Origin: Streptomyces flavotricini
GTDB lineage: Bacteria; Actinomycetota; Actinomycetes; Streptomycetales; Streptomycetaceae
Direction: 5' to 3'
DNA: 64,000 bases
Assembly (NCBI RefSeq): GCF_020639365.1
Contig: NZ_JAINUL010000001.1
Coordinates: 7,341,046-7,405,045, forward strand
The position numbers and the translations under genes were made by a program. Below the pieces are notes generated by a model. The model ran no database searches. It had not been told where the DNA came from and saw nothing but the letters and a program-made list of their open reading frames with translations. Positions 15,980-23,686 of this stretch are shown here, piece after piece (the first letter of the stretch is position 1; each line of letters starts with the position of its first letter).

Positions 15980-16597
15980 ATGCAGCTGATCCCGCAAAGC
16001 ACGGAGACTGACGCCTATCTGGTGGTCGATGACGTCATCGACCACGATCACCCGCTCGTGAGCGAAACCGCCGATGCCCTCTGGGGTGCCACCGGCGGCG
16101 CATACTCATACGCCAAAGTCGCCTTCGAGTTCGTCCGCGACGCCATCCCGCACTCCGCCGATTCGGGGGACCCGCGCGTCTCCTGGCGCGCCTCGGACGT
16201 GCTGCGCACCCGCAACGGCATCTGCTACGCCAAGTCCCATGCGCTGGTCGCCCTGTTGCGGGCCCGGGGCATCCAGGCCGGTCTCTGCTACCAGCGGCTG
16301 ACCGATGACGACGGGTCGAACCCCGTCGTGCACGGGCTGATCGCCCTCCGGCTGCCCGGATCCGCGCACTGGGCCCGCCAGGATCCGCGGGGCAACAAGC
16401 CGGGTGTGGACGCCCGGTTCTCCCTCGCCGATGAGCAACTCGCCTTCCCCGTACGCCCCGAGCTCGGCGAGGTCGACTATCCCGAGCTGTACGCCACCCC
16501 GCATCCGGCCGCGCTGGAGGCGCTCCGGGATTCCGCCGACCTGCCTGCGCTCCGGCGGAACCTCCCCGCGGAGATAGGAAAGTTTCCTGTCGGATAA
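15980..16597 (+). CDS. Transglutaminase-like cysteine protease-fold protein
   Basis: A 205-residue protein of the transglutaminase superfamily. The Cys of the triad is in RTRNGICYAKSHALVALLRARGI, the His in NPVVHGLIALRLPG and the Asp region in GVDARFSLADEQLAF. These proteins are usually peptidases or amidases of unknown substrate. An earlier in-frame ATG lies inside a hairpin and is rejected. The chosen ATG sits 7 bp after a good -10 box, so translation is probably leaderless. No signal peptide is seen. Confidence 0.88.
   Translation: MQLIPQSTETDAYLVVDDVIDHDHPLVSETADALWGATGGAYSYAKVAFEFVRDAIPHSADSGDPRVSWRASDVLRTRNGICYAKSHALVALLRARGIQAGLCYQRLTDDDGSNPVVHGLIALRLPGSAHWARQDPRGNKPGVDARFSLADEQLAFPVRPELGEVDYPELYATPHPAALEALRDSADLPALRRNLPAEIGKFPVG
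16573..16591. promoter_or_regulatory. AGGAAA/TTTCCT palindrome ahead of the alginate lyase gene
   Basis: GATAGGAAA-G-TTTCCTGTC pairs over 9 bp with one mismatch; the inner 13 bp are perfect. It overlaps the last codons of the transglutaminase gene and lies about 90 bp before the lyase start. From memory, palindromes with these arms occur ahead of Streptomyces chitosanase genes bound by ROK regulators (CsnR type); I cannot verify the match here. Confidence 0.55.
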
Positions 16598-16678
16598 CGT
16601 TGTCAACTTGGCATGCCCATGGGTACTTTCGGCGGCAGAACATCCCCGTTCCCCCCACCACCGAACGGAAGGTGCTCC

Positions 16679-17902
16679 ATGCGCCACGGAGTTCCCGCCG
16701 CCCTCGCCGCCCTCGCACTCGCAGTGACCGCGGCCCTGACCCTCAACCCCACCGCCCAGGCCGGACCCCGACCGGCTCCCGCCCCCGCCCCGGCCGCGGC
16801 AGCCGCCGCCCCCGCGCAGTTCGCCCACCCCGGCGTCCTCAGCAGCCGGGCCCAACTGGACTTCGTACGCACGAAGGTGCTGGCGGGGGAGGAGCCGTGG
16901 AAGCCGGCGTTCGACGCCATGCTCGCGAGCCCGTACGCCTCGCGGTCGCGCGCGCCCAAGCCGCGCGCCGTCGTCGAGTGCGGCTCGTACTCGAACCCGG
17001 ACAACGGCTGTTCCGATGAGCGCGAGGACGCCATCGCCGCGTACACCGACGCCCTCGCCTGGTACGTCACCCGGGACGCCGCGTACGCGAAGAAGTCGAT
17101 CGAGCTGATGGACGCCTGGTCCGCGAAGATCAAGGACCACACCAACAGCAACGCCCCGCTGCAGAGCGGCTGGGCGGGCTCCACCTGGCCGCGCGCCGCC
17201 GAGATCATCAAGCACACGTACACCGGCGGCTGGCCGAACCAGGGGCGCTTCGCGACCATGCTCCGCGACGTCTACCTGCCCGAGGTCGTCAACGGGAAGC
17301 CGAACAGCAACGGCAACTGGGAACTGATCATGATGGACGCCGCCATCGGCATCTCGGTCCATCTCGACGACCGTGCGAGCTACGACAGGGCGATGGCGAT
17401 CTACCTCGGCCGGGTCCCGGCGTACTTCTACCTCGCCTCCGACGGGGCGCAGCCCGCGTACCCGCCGCGCTCCACCATCGACACCAGGAGCGAGCTGGTC
17501 GAGTACTGGCACGGCCAGAGCACCTTCGTGGACGGCCTGGCCCAGGAAACCTGCCGGGACTTCGGCCACACCGGCATGGCGATCGCCGCGACCATGCACG
17601 TGGCCGAGACCTCGAAGATCCAGGGGCGCGACCTGTACCCGCAGTTCAAGGACCGCTTCCGGTACGCGCTCGGTTTCCACGCCCAGTACGAGCTCGGCGC
17701 GAAGGTGCCGTCCTGGCTGTGCGGCGGGAGCCTGACGAAGGGCATCGGCCCGTCCACCGAGGTCGGCTACAACGCCCTGCACGCGCGTCTGGGCGTCAGC
17801 ATGGAGAACACCCGCAAGCTCACCGAGGGGCGGCGCCCGGCGGGCACCGAGAACCACTTCGAGGCGTGGGAGACGCTGACCCACGCCGAGAACCCCAACT
17901 GA
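16679..17902 (+). CDS. Secreted alginate lyase family protein
   Basis: A 407-residue exported protein. The N-terminus (MRHG, then an Ala/Leu-rich core) is a Sec signal with cleavage near AQAG around residue 24, followed by an Ala/Pro-rich linker. The mature protein fits the alpha/alpha-barrel alginate lyase fold (Pfam Alginate_lyase): GGWPNQGRFATML, NSNGNWELIMMDAAIGI, YWHGQSTFVDGLAQETCRDFGHTGMAI with the conserved Asn/His/Arg/Tyr region in it. The ATG has GGAAGG 7 bp upstream. The palindrome upstream suggests sugar-dependent control. The actual polysaccharide is uncertain, since relatives act on various uronic-acid polymers. Confidence 0.9.
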   Translation: MRHGVPAALAALALAVTAALTLNPTAQAGPRPAPAPAPAAAAAAPAQFAHPGVLSSRAQLDFVRTKVLAGEEPWKPAFDAMLASPYASRSRAPKPRAVVECGSYSNPDNGCSDEREDAIAAYTDALAWYVTRDAAYAKKSIELMDAWSAKIKDHTNSNAPLQSGWAGSTWPRAAEIIKHTYTGGWPNQGRFATMLRDVYLPEVVNGKPNSNGNWELIMMDAAIGISVHLDDRASYDRAMAIYLGRVPAYFYLASDGAQPAYPPRSTIDTRSELVEYWHGQSTFVDGLAQETCRDFGHTGMAIAATMHVAETSKIQGRDLYPQFKDRFRYALGFHAQYELGAKVPSWLCGGSLTKGIGPSTEVGYNALHARLGVSMENTRKLTEGRRPAGTENHFEAWETLTHAENPN

Positions 17903-17936
17903 CCGCCGGGCGGGTGCGGCACGACGGGCGCGCCAC

Positions 17937-17966
17937 TGCGGCCCCGCCGTCAACAGCGGGGCCGCA
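17937..17966. terminator. Bidirectional hairpin between alginate lyase and acyltransferase genes
   Basis: TGCGGCCCCGC and its exact complement, with an 8-nt loop, stand between two convergent genes. Confidence 0.75.
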
Positions 17967-17992
17967 CGATCACCCGGTCCGGTGGTGCCCGA

Positions 17993-18715
17993 TCAGCCCG
18001 CTTCCTTGACCTGGGCGGCCGTCGGCGCCGTGCCGCCCAGGTGCGCCGGCACCCACCAGGTGTCCTCGGGGCCCTTGGGCTTGCCCGGGTAGGCGCTCTG
18101 CGCGGCGTCCAGCAGCTCCTGCACCCGCTCGCGCAGGCGGCGGGTGATGGCGCCCGCGTACTGGTCGGCGGGCGCCTCGATGGGCTCGCCGACCCGCATC
18201 GTCACGGGGATGTGGCTGCGCTTGAGGTTCTTCGGGCGGCCCTTGGTCCACAGCCGCTGGGTGCCCCACAGCGCCACCGGGATGAGCGGGACGCCGGCCT
18301 CCTGGGCCATGCGCGCGGCGCCCGACTTGAAGCTCTTGAGCGTGAAGGACTGGGAGATCGTCGCCTCCGGGAACACGCCGATGATCTCGCCGGACCGCAG
18401 CGAGTCGAGGGCGTGCTGGTAGGCCGTCTCACCCTGCGTGCGGTCGACCGGGATGTGCTTCATCGCGCGCATCAGCGGACCGGACACCTTGTGGCGGAAG
18501 ACCGACTCCTTCGCCATGAAGCGGACCAGGCGCTTCTGCGGCCGCGCGGTCAGACCGGCGAAGATGAAGTCGAGGTAGCCGATGTGGTTCGACACGAGAA
18601 CCGCCCCGCCCTTGCGCGGGATGTTCTCCGTGCCCTTCATGTCGATACGGATGTCCAGCGCCCGGAAGAGGGTGTGCGCGGCGCCGATCACCGGAGGGTA
18701 GACGAGCTCAGCCAT
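17993..18715 (-). CDS. Lysophospholipid acyltransferase (PlsC-type 1-acylglycerol-3-phosphate acyltransferase)
   Basis: A 240-residue membrane-associated acyltransferase that adds an acyl chain to a lysophospholipid. The catalytic NHxxxxD motif is present as SNHIGYLDF near residue 41, and the substrate motif as GVFPEATIS around residue 115, with VPLIPVALWG further on. The length is normal. The divergent gene upstream is a thioredoxin, across a 235-bp gap. Specific substrate is not evident; phosphatidic acid synthesis is the default role. Confidence 0.92.
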   Translation of the reverse strand: MAELVYPPVIGAAHTLFRALDIRIDMKGTENIPRKGGAVLVSNHIGYLDFIFAGLTARPQKRLVRFMAKESVFRHKVSGPLMRAMKHIPVDRTQGETAYQHALDSLRSGEIIGVFPEATISQSFTLKSFKSGAARMAQEAGVPLIPVALWGTQRLWTKGRPKNLKRSHIPVTMRVGEPIEAPADQYAGAITRRLRERVQELLDAAQSAYPGKPKGPEDTWWVPAHLGGTAPTAAQVKEAG

Positions 18716-18950
18716 GAGGGGGAGACCCCGCTTTCTGCCTGGGGAGGTGCTCCCGGCCGGAAGTTACGGCTGCGTAGGTACGCTGCCCTTGGGGATCGTG
18801 CCCCATACGCGGGCTGCTGGCCAGCCCAGACGACCGTGCCCGAGGAGATTCTCGTCACGCCGGGAATGCGGCGCGTAGTCGGGGCGCTCGGATCACCGTA
18901 CGAACGCAATTCAATGATGCGGCAACGAGGTACGCGACGACGGGAGCAGT

Positions 18951-19292
18951 GTGCACGGGGACGAGGACGCGCAGGCCACGGGCCTGGCACGGCTGGGCGC
19001 GGCCGAACTGGGCGCATCGCCCGGGCGGCGGGCCAGCCTGGTGCAGTTCTCCAGCGCGTTCTGCCAGCCCTGCCGGGCCACCCGGCGGATCCTCGCCGAC
19101 GTGGCGGGTCTGGTCGAGGGCGTCGAGCACATCGAGATCGACGCTGAGGCCCGTCTCGAGCTGGTGCGGGCCCTGGGCATCGAGAAGACGCCGACCGTGC
19201 TCGTCCTGGACGCCGACGGCCGGATCGTGCGGCGCGCGGTGGGGATGCCGCGCAAGGCGGACGTGATCGCCGCGCTGGGCGCCGCGATATGA
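18951..19292 (+). CDS. Thioredoxin family protein
   Basis: A 113-residue thioredoxin-fold protein. The redox motif is CQPC in SSAFCQPCRATRRIL, and the cis-Pro loop is GIEKTPTVLVLD. The active site differs from the usual CGPC, so its redox potential or partners may differ. There is no signal peptide. The start is GTG, with no clear ribosome site, so the exact N-terminus is uncertain. It is followed after about 195 bp by a sulfur-type leader peptide and a flavin reductase gene. Confidence 0.88.
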   Translation: MHGDEDAQATGLARLGAAELGASPGRRASLVQFSSAFCQPCRATRRILADVAGLVEGVEHIEIDAEARLELVRALGIEKTPTVLVLDADGRIVRRAVGMPRKADVIAALGAAI

Positions 19293-19450
19293 CGGGTTCG
19301 GCGGCCGGCCCGGCGGCGGGCCCGGCGGCCGCTGCGACGGCCGCTTCGCCGCTCGGTTCGTCGGCCGGCGCGACGGCCCGCGTCAGGACCGGTACGCCGG
19401 TGCACGCGCCCGCACGCAGGGTGACGCGCCTCGCATCTGTCCGATGCGGC

Positions 19451-19480
19451 TTGACTGTGTACACGGGAGATCGCCAGGCT
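19451..19480 (+). promoter_or_regulatory. Promoter of the leader peptide and flavin reductase gene
   Basis: TTGACT, an 18-bp spacer, then CAGGCT. Seven bases separate the -10 box from the ATG of the leader peptide, so the transcript should start on that ATG. Confidence 0.65.
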
Positions 19481-19486
19481 GGCGGC

Positions 19487-19567
19487 ATGCGGTACGAACT
19501 CCTGCTTTACGGGCGGGTCCACGTGGACCTCGTCCGCTACGCGAGCGCGCGTTGTCGGGGCCACTGA
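19487..19567 (+). CDS. Cys-containing leader peptide (putative attenuator uORF)
   Basis: A 26-residue peptide: MRYELLLYGR, VHVDLVRYAS, ARCRGH. The HVDLxR stretch followed by a Cys near the C-terminus matches the recurrent actinobacterial 'putative leader peptide' found ahead of sulfur-assimilation genes. The ATG is 7 bp after a good -10 box, so it should be translated from a leaderless message. The single Cys codon (19553-19555) overlaps the 5' arm of a hairpin. It precedes the flavin reductase gene by 80 bp. Inference: ribosome stalling at Cys when cysteine is short changes folding and expression of the downstream gene. Confidence 0.8.
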   Translation: MRYELLLYGRVHVDLVRYASARCRGH

Positions 19568-19585
19568 ACGACCCCGGTCCCCGAC
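19554..19585 (+). promoter_or_regulatory. Hairpin overlapping the Cys codon and stop of the leader peptide
   Basis: GTCGGGG pairs with CCCCGAC (7 bp), and the stem can extend by CC/GG past a bulged T. A ribosome stopped at the Cys codon would cover the 5' arm, while one that has finished would release it. This is the layout of an attenuator, though no T run follows. Confidence 0.5.
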
Positions 19586-19647
19586 CCGATCCACCTGATC
19601 CCACCGCGCCCGTGCCCGCCGCCTCCGCGGCAGAAGGAAGCACCTCC

Positions 19648-20163
19648 ATGACGGCCCCGACCGCCCCCATCGTCCACACCGCCACTCCCGGCTCGCCCGA
19701 CCTGCTGCGCTCCGTCTTCCGCCGCCACGCCGCGGGAGTGGCCGTGATCACCGCAGAGGACGGCGGCAGTCCCGTCGGGTTCACCGCGACCTCGCTCAAC
19801 TCGGTCTCCGCCGATCCTCCACTGCTGTCGTTCACCATCGCCACGGGGGCCTCCAGCTGGCCCGCGATACGCGACTCCGAGCACCTCGGCGTCCACATAC
19901 TCGGCGAGCACCAGCAGGACCTCGCGGGGCTGTTCGCCCGCAGTGGAGCCGACCGCTTCGGTCCCGGCACCGGCTGGGCCCCGGGCCCGTACGGGGTTCC
20001 GGTGCTGGACGGCGTACTGGCGTGGCTGGTGTGCCGGGTGGTGGCGCGTGTGCCCGCCGGGGCGCATCGGGTGATCATCGCGGAGGCGGTGACCGGGGAC
20101 CCGGCCGGGGAGGGTCGGCCGCTGCTGTACCACCAGGGTCGCTTCAACGCGCTGCGCGACTGA
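19648..20163 (+). CDS. Flavin reductase family protein (DIM6/NTAB)
   Basis: A 171-residue flavin reductase that supplies reduced flavin to a monooxygenase. The FMN-binding blocks FRRHAAGVAVITA, GFTATSLNSVSADPPLLSFTI and HLGVHILGEHQQDLA are typical, as is the C-terminal LLYHQGRFNAL. The ATG is preceded by GAAGGA. The leader peptide upstream points to control by sulfur supply, so a role with a sulfonate or related sulfur-source monooxygenase is plausible; no such partner gene is in the window. Confidence 0.92.
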   Translation: MTAPTAPIVHTATPGSPDLLRSVFRRHAAGVAVITAEDGGSPVGFTATSLNSVSADPPLLSFTIATGASSWPAIRDSEHLGVHILGEHQQDLAGLFARSGADRFGPGTGWAPGPYGVPVLDGVLAWLVCRVVARVPAGAHRVIIAEAVTGDPAGEGRPLLYHQGRFNALRD

Positions 20164-20366
20164 ATCGTCCCTGCTGGGGCGGGTTCGTGCGGCGTTGGAC
20201 AGATCACAGTTCACCGGCCTTGCCACCGTGGAGGACCCACGGTGTACTGACGAGTAACATTCCCTTCGGAGCGCGGGCCGCCCCGACCGGGATCCGCCCG
20301 ACAAGGCGCCTATGCTGCCTGCACAAGGCGGTATCAGAAAAAAGACGATGCGGTAGGAGAGCCGGC

Positions 20367-21152
20367 GTGAGCCTGAGGATCGTTGTCTGTGTGAAGTACG
20401 TGCCCGACGCCACCGGCGACCGGCACTTCGCCGATGACCTGACGGTCGACCGCGACGACGTCGACGGTCTGCTGTCGGAGCTCGACGAGTACGCCGTCGA
20501 GCAGGCGCTGCAGATCGCCGAAGAGGCCGACGACGCCGAGATCACCGTCCTGACGGTGGGCCCCGAGGACGCCAAGGACGCGCTGCGCAAGGCGCTGTCC
20601 ATGGGTGCCGACAAGGCCATCCACGTCGAGGACGACGACCTGCACGGCAGTGACGTCATGGGCACCTCGCTGGTGCTCGCCAAGGCCATCGAGAAGGCCG
20701 GTTACGACCTGGTCATCACCGGTATGGCCTCGACCGACGGCACCATGGGCGTCCTCCCGGCGATCCTGGCCGAGCGCCTGGGCGTCCCGCAGGTCACCCT
20801 GCTCTCCGAGGTCAAGGTCGAGGACGGCACCGTGACGGGCCGCCGCGACGGCGACTCCGCGAGCGAGCAGCTGGAGGCCTCCCTCCCGGCGCTCGTCTCC
20901 GTGACGGACCAGTCGGGCGAGGCCCGCTACCCCTCCTTCAAGGGCATCATGGCCGCCAAGAAGAAGCCGGTGGAGTCCTGGGACCTGGAGGAGCTGGAGA
21001 TCGAGTCGGACGAGGTCGGCCTCGAGGGCTCCTGGACCGCGGTCGACTCCGCGACCCAGCGCCCGGCCCGCACCGCCGGCACGATCGTCAAGGACGAGGG
21101 CGAGGGCGGCAAGGCGCTGGCCGAGTTCCTGGCCGGCCAGAAGTTCATCTAA
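20367..21152 (+). CDS. etfB: Electron transfer flavoprotein beta subunit
   Basis: ETF carries electrons from acyl-CoA and other flavin dehydrogenases to the quinone pool. This 261-residue subunit begins RIVVCVKYVPDATGD and shows the AMP-binding region of ETF-beta with DLVITGMASTDGTMGVLPAILAE (residues about 113-135) and SLPALVSVTDQ. The GTG has AGGAGA 6 bp upstream; the longer open frame upstream is out of family. It lies 62 bp before etfA and forms a two-gene operon with it. The gene order beta then alpha is usual. Confidence 0.96.
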   Translation: MSLRIVVCVKYVPDATGDRHFADDLTVDRDDVDGLLSELDEYAVEQALQIAEEADDAEITVLTVGPEDAKDALRKALSMGADKAIHVEDDDLHGSDVMGTSLVLAKAIEKAGYDLVITGMASTDGTMGVLPAILAERLGVPQVTLLSEVKVEDGTVTGRRDGDSASEQLEASLPALVSVTDQSGEARYPSFKGIMAAKKKPVESWDLEELEIESDEVGLEGSWTAVDSATQRPARTAGTIVKDEGEGGKALAEFLAGQKFI

Positions 21153-21214
21153 GAGCTTCGGCCGAAACCCTCTCGATCGCCCCCCGACTACTTCGCATTC
21201 GCAGGAGCATTCCC

Positions 21215-22177
21215 ATGGCTGAAGTCCTCGTCTACGTCGACCACGCGGACGGCGCCGTCCGCAAGCCCACCCTCGAGCTGCTGACGCTGGCCCGCCGCAT
21301 CGGCGAGCCCGTCGCCGTCGCCCTCGGCGCCGGTGCCGCCGACACCGCCGCCGTTCTCGCCGAGCACGGCGCGGTCAAGGTCCTGACCGCCGACGCCCCC
21401 GAGTTCACCGAGTACCTCGTGGTGCCGAAGGTGGACGCGCTGCAGGCGGCGTACGACGCCGTGTCCCCGGCCGCCGTGCTCGTCCCCTCCTCCGCCGAGG
21501 GCAAGGAGATCGCCGCCCGCCTCGCGGTCCGCATCGGCTCCGGCATCATCACCGACGCCGTCGACCTGGAGGCCGGTGACGAGGGTCCGGTCGCGACGCA
21601 GGCCGCGTTCGCCGCGTCCTTCACCACCAAGTCCCGCGTCTCCAAGGGCACCCCGGTCATCACCGTCAAGCCGAACTCGGCTCCGGTCGAGGCCGCCCCG
21701 GCCGCCGGCGCCGTCGAGGCGCTCGCCGTCACCTTCGGCGCCCTGGCCACCGGCACCAAGGTCGTCTCCCGCACCCCGCGCGAGTCGACCGGCCGCCCCG
21801 AGCTGACCGAGGCCGCGATCGTGGTCTCCGGCGGCCGCGGCGTCAACGGTGCCGAGAACTTCGGCATCATCGAGGCCCTCGCGGACTCCCTCGGCGCCGC
21901 CGTCGGCGCCTCGCGCGCCGCCGTCGACGCCGGCTGGTACCCGCACTCCAACCAGGTCGGCCAGACCGGCAAGTCGGTCTCCCCGCAGCTGTACATCGCC
22001 TCCGGCATCTCGGGCGCGATCCAGCACCGGGCCGGCATGCAGACCTCGAAGACCATCGTGGCCATCAACAAGGACGCCGAGGCCCCGATCTTCGACCTCG
22101 TCGACTACGGCGTGGTGGGCGACCTCTTCGCGGTCGTGCCGCAGCTGACCGAGGAGATCAAGGCCCGCAAGGGCTGA
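21215..22177 (+). CDS. etfA: Electron transfer flavoprotein alpha subunit
   Basis: A 320-residue subunit that binds the FAD of ETF. The C-terminal FAD domain is clear: VVSGGRGVNGAENFG, GWYPHSNQVGQTGKSVSPQ, YIASGISGAIQHRAGM and VAINKDAEAPIF. The N-terminal half is the beta-like domain. It is translated from its own ATG after AGGAG and co-transcribed with etfB. A very strong hairpin follows the stop and separates it from the next gene. Confidence 0.96.
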   Translation: MAEVLVYVDHADGAVRKPTLELLTLARRIGEPVAVALGAGAADTAAVLAEHGAVKVLTADAPEFTEYLVVPKVDALQAAYDAVSPAAVLVPSSAEGKEIAARLAVRIGSGIITDAVDLEAGDEGPVATQAAFAASFTTKSRVSKGTPVITVKPNSAPVEAAPAAGAVEALAVTFGALATGTKVVSRTPRESTGRPELTEAAIVVSGGRGVNGAENFGIIEALADSLGAAVGASRAAVDAGWYPHSNQVGQTGKSVSPQLYIASGISGAIQHRAGMQTSKTIVAINKDAEAPIFDLVDYGVVGDLFAVVPQLTEEIKARKG

Positions 22178-22195
22178 CCTGCGTCGATGCTGTGA

Positions 22196-22234
22196 CTCGG
22201 GGCCGCGTGGTGACACTCACCACGCGGCCCCGAG
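22196..22234 (+). terminator. Terminator after etfA
   Basis: An 18-bp perfect stem with a 3-nt loop (arms beginning CTCGGGGCCGCG), followed by GTGTTT. It starts 18 bp after the stop codon. Confidence 0.85.
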
Positions 22235-22250
22235 GTGTTTCCTGCAACCA

Positions 22251-22313
22251 TTGACTAGACAAGAACCCCTCATTAAATTCTGCTATGCGGATCTATGCTT
22301 CCGTGAAGCGGAA
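22251..22313 (+). promoter_or_regulatory. Promoter and downstream palindromic operator of the DUF6986 gene
   Basis: TTGACT, a 17-bp spacer and TAAATT form a good promoter with a start near 22286. The palindrome TTCCG-TGAAG-CGGAA (22299-22313) lies just downstream, where a bound repressor would block transcription. Its form recalls IclR-family operators such as those of allantoin-pathway regulators; the regulator is not in the window. Confidence 0.6.
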
Positions 22314-22330
22314 AAAGAGGAGAGTGCACG

Positions 22331-23629
22331 ATGGGTCAGCAGGAGAAGGTGGCGACGAGCCTCGCAGGCGCGGTCAGCGAGGGCATCAGCGCCTCCCTCG
22401 CGCCGGTGGACGCGGAGCTCGCGCGCCACTACCCGGGCGACCCCGGCACCCGCCAGCCCGTCCACACGGTCTACGTCCCCGGTGACGTCTTCGCCGCCGA
22501 CACCATCCGCTCCTGGGGCGACCAGGCCCTCGCGGCCCTCGACGAGCACGCCCCGGACGCCGCCACCTTCGCCAAGGTCCTCGGCATCTCCGACGAGCTG
22601 GCCGTGCCGGTCTACGACCGCGTCCGCGCCAAGCTGCTGCGCGAGCCCATCGAGGACCTCCGCGTCGACTTCGAGGACGGCTTCGGCGTCCGCGCCGACG
22701 AGGAGGAGGACCAGGCGGCCGCCCGCGCCGCCCGCCTCGTCTCCGAAGCCTTCTCCAACGGCACGAACGCCCCGTACATGGGCATCCGCATGAAGTGCAT
22801 GGAGTCCAACGTCCGCGACCGCGGCATCCGCACCACCGACATCTTCCTGTCCGGGCTGCTGGAGCACGGCGGGCTCCCCGAGGGCCTCGTGCTGACCCTC
22901 CCGAAGGTCACGTACGCCGAGCAGGTCAGCGCCTTCGTCAAGCTGCTGGAGGCCTTCGAGGCCACCCGCGGCCTGCGCCCGGGCCGGATCGGCTTCGAGA
23001 TCCAGATCGAGACCAGCCAGTCGATCGTCGCCTCCGACGGCACCGCCACCGTGGCCCGGATGATCGAGGCCTCCAAGGGGCGTGCCACCGGCCTGCACTA
23101 CGGCACCTTCGACTACAGCGCCTGCGTCGGCGTCTCGGCCGCGTACCAGTCGAGCGACCACCCGGCCGCCGACCACGCCAAGGCGATCATGCAGGTCGCG
23201 GCCGCCGGCACCGGCGTACGCGTCTCCGACGGCTCCACGAACGTCCTGCCCATCGGCAGCACCGAGCACGTCCACGAGGCCTGGAAGCTGCACTACGGCC
23301 TCACCCGCCGGGCCCTGGCCCGCGCGTACTACCAGGGCTGGGACATGCACCCGGGCCACCTGCCGACCCGCTACGCGGCGGTGTTCACCTTCTACCGCGA
23401 GGGCCTCGAAACGGCTGCCGCGCGTCTGAAGGCCTACGTCGCGAAGATCGAGGGCGACGTGATGGACGAGCCGGCCACGGCCAAGGCCCTGGCCGGCTAC
23501 CTGGTCCGCGGCCTGGACTGCGGCGCGGTGGGTGCGGACGAGGTCACCGCCCTGACCGGCCTTTCCCGCGCCGAGCTGGACGCCTTCGCGATCCCGCGCC
23601 GCTCGGCGACGCTGACGGCGACCGCCTGA
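22331..23629 (+). CDS. DUF6986 family protein, HpcH/HpaI aldolase-citrate lyase-like
   Basis: A 432-residue protein with the HpcH/HpaI TIM-barrel features: LRVDFEDGFGVR near residue 115, the metal-binding Glu in GFEIQIETSQSIV near residue 225, and HYGTFDYSACVGV. Enzymes of this superfamily make or break C-C bonds next to a CoA ester or keto acid, using a divalent metal. The C-terminal extension is longer than in HpcH. The ATG follows GAGGAGAG. The operator upstream suggests induction by a small catabolite, perhaps glyoxylate or a purine breakdown product, but this is inference. A 46-bp palindrome follows the gene. Confidence 0.85.
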   Translation: MGQQEKVATSLAGAVSEGISASLAPVDAELARHYPGDPGTRQPVHTVYVPGDVFAADTIRSWGDQALAALDEHAPDAATFAKVLGISDELAVPVYDRVRAKLLREPIEDLRVDFEDGFGVRADEEEDQAAARAARLVSEAFSNGTNAPYMGIRMKCMESNVRDRGIRTTDIFLSGLLEHGGLPEGLVLTLPKVTYAEQVSAFVKLLEAFEATRGLRPGRIGFEIQIETSQSIVASDGTATVARMIEASKGRATGLHYGTFDYSACVGVSAAYQSSDHPAADHAKAIMQVAAAGTGVRVSDGSTNVLPIGSTEHVHEAWKLHYGLTRRALARAYYQGWDMHPGHLPTRYAAVFTFYREGLETAAARLKAYVAKIEGDVMDEPATAKALAGYLVRGLDCGAVGADEVTALTGLSRAELDAFAIPRRSATLTATA

Positions 23630-23638
23630 TCCGTCTCG

Positions 23639-23684
23639 CGCCGCGGGGCCCGGCCGGGGACGTCCCCGGCCGGGCCCCGCGGCG
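23639..23684. terminator. 46-bp perfect palindrome between convergent genes
   Basis: The left 23 bases (starting CGCCGCGGGG at 23639) are the exact complement of the right 23 bases. It fills almost the whole gap between the DUF6986 gene and the WD40 gene, so it is a symmetrical terminator for both. Confidence 0.85.
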
Positions 23685-23686
23685 TC

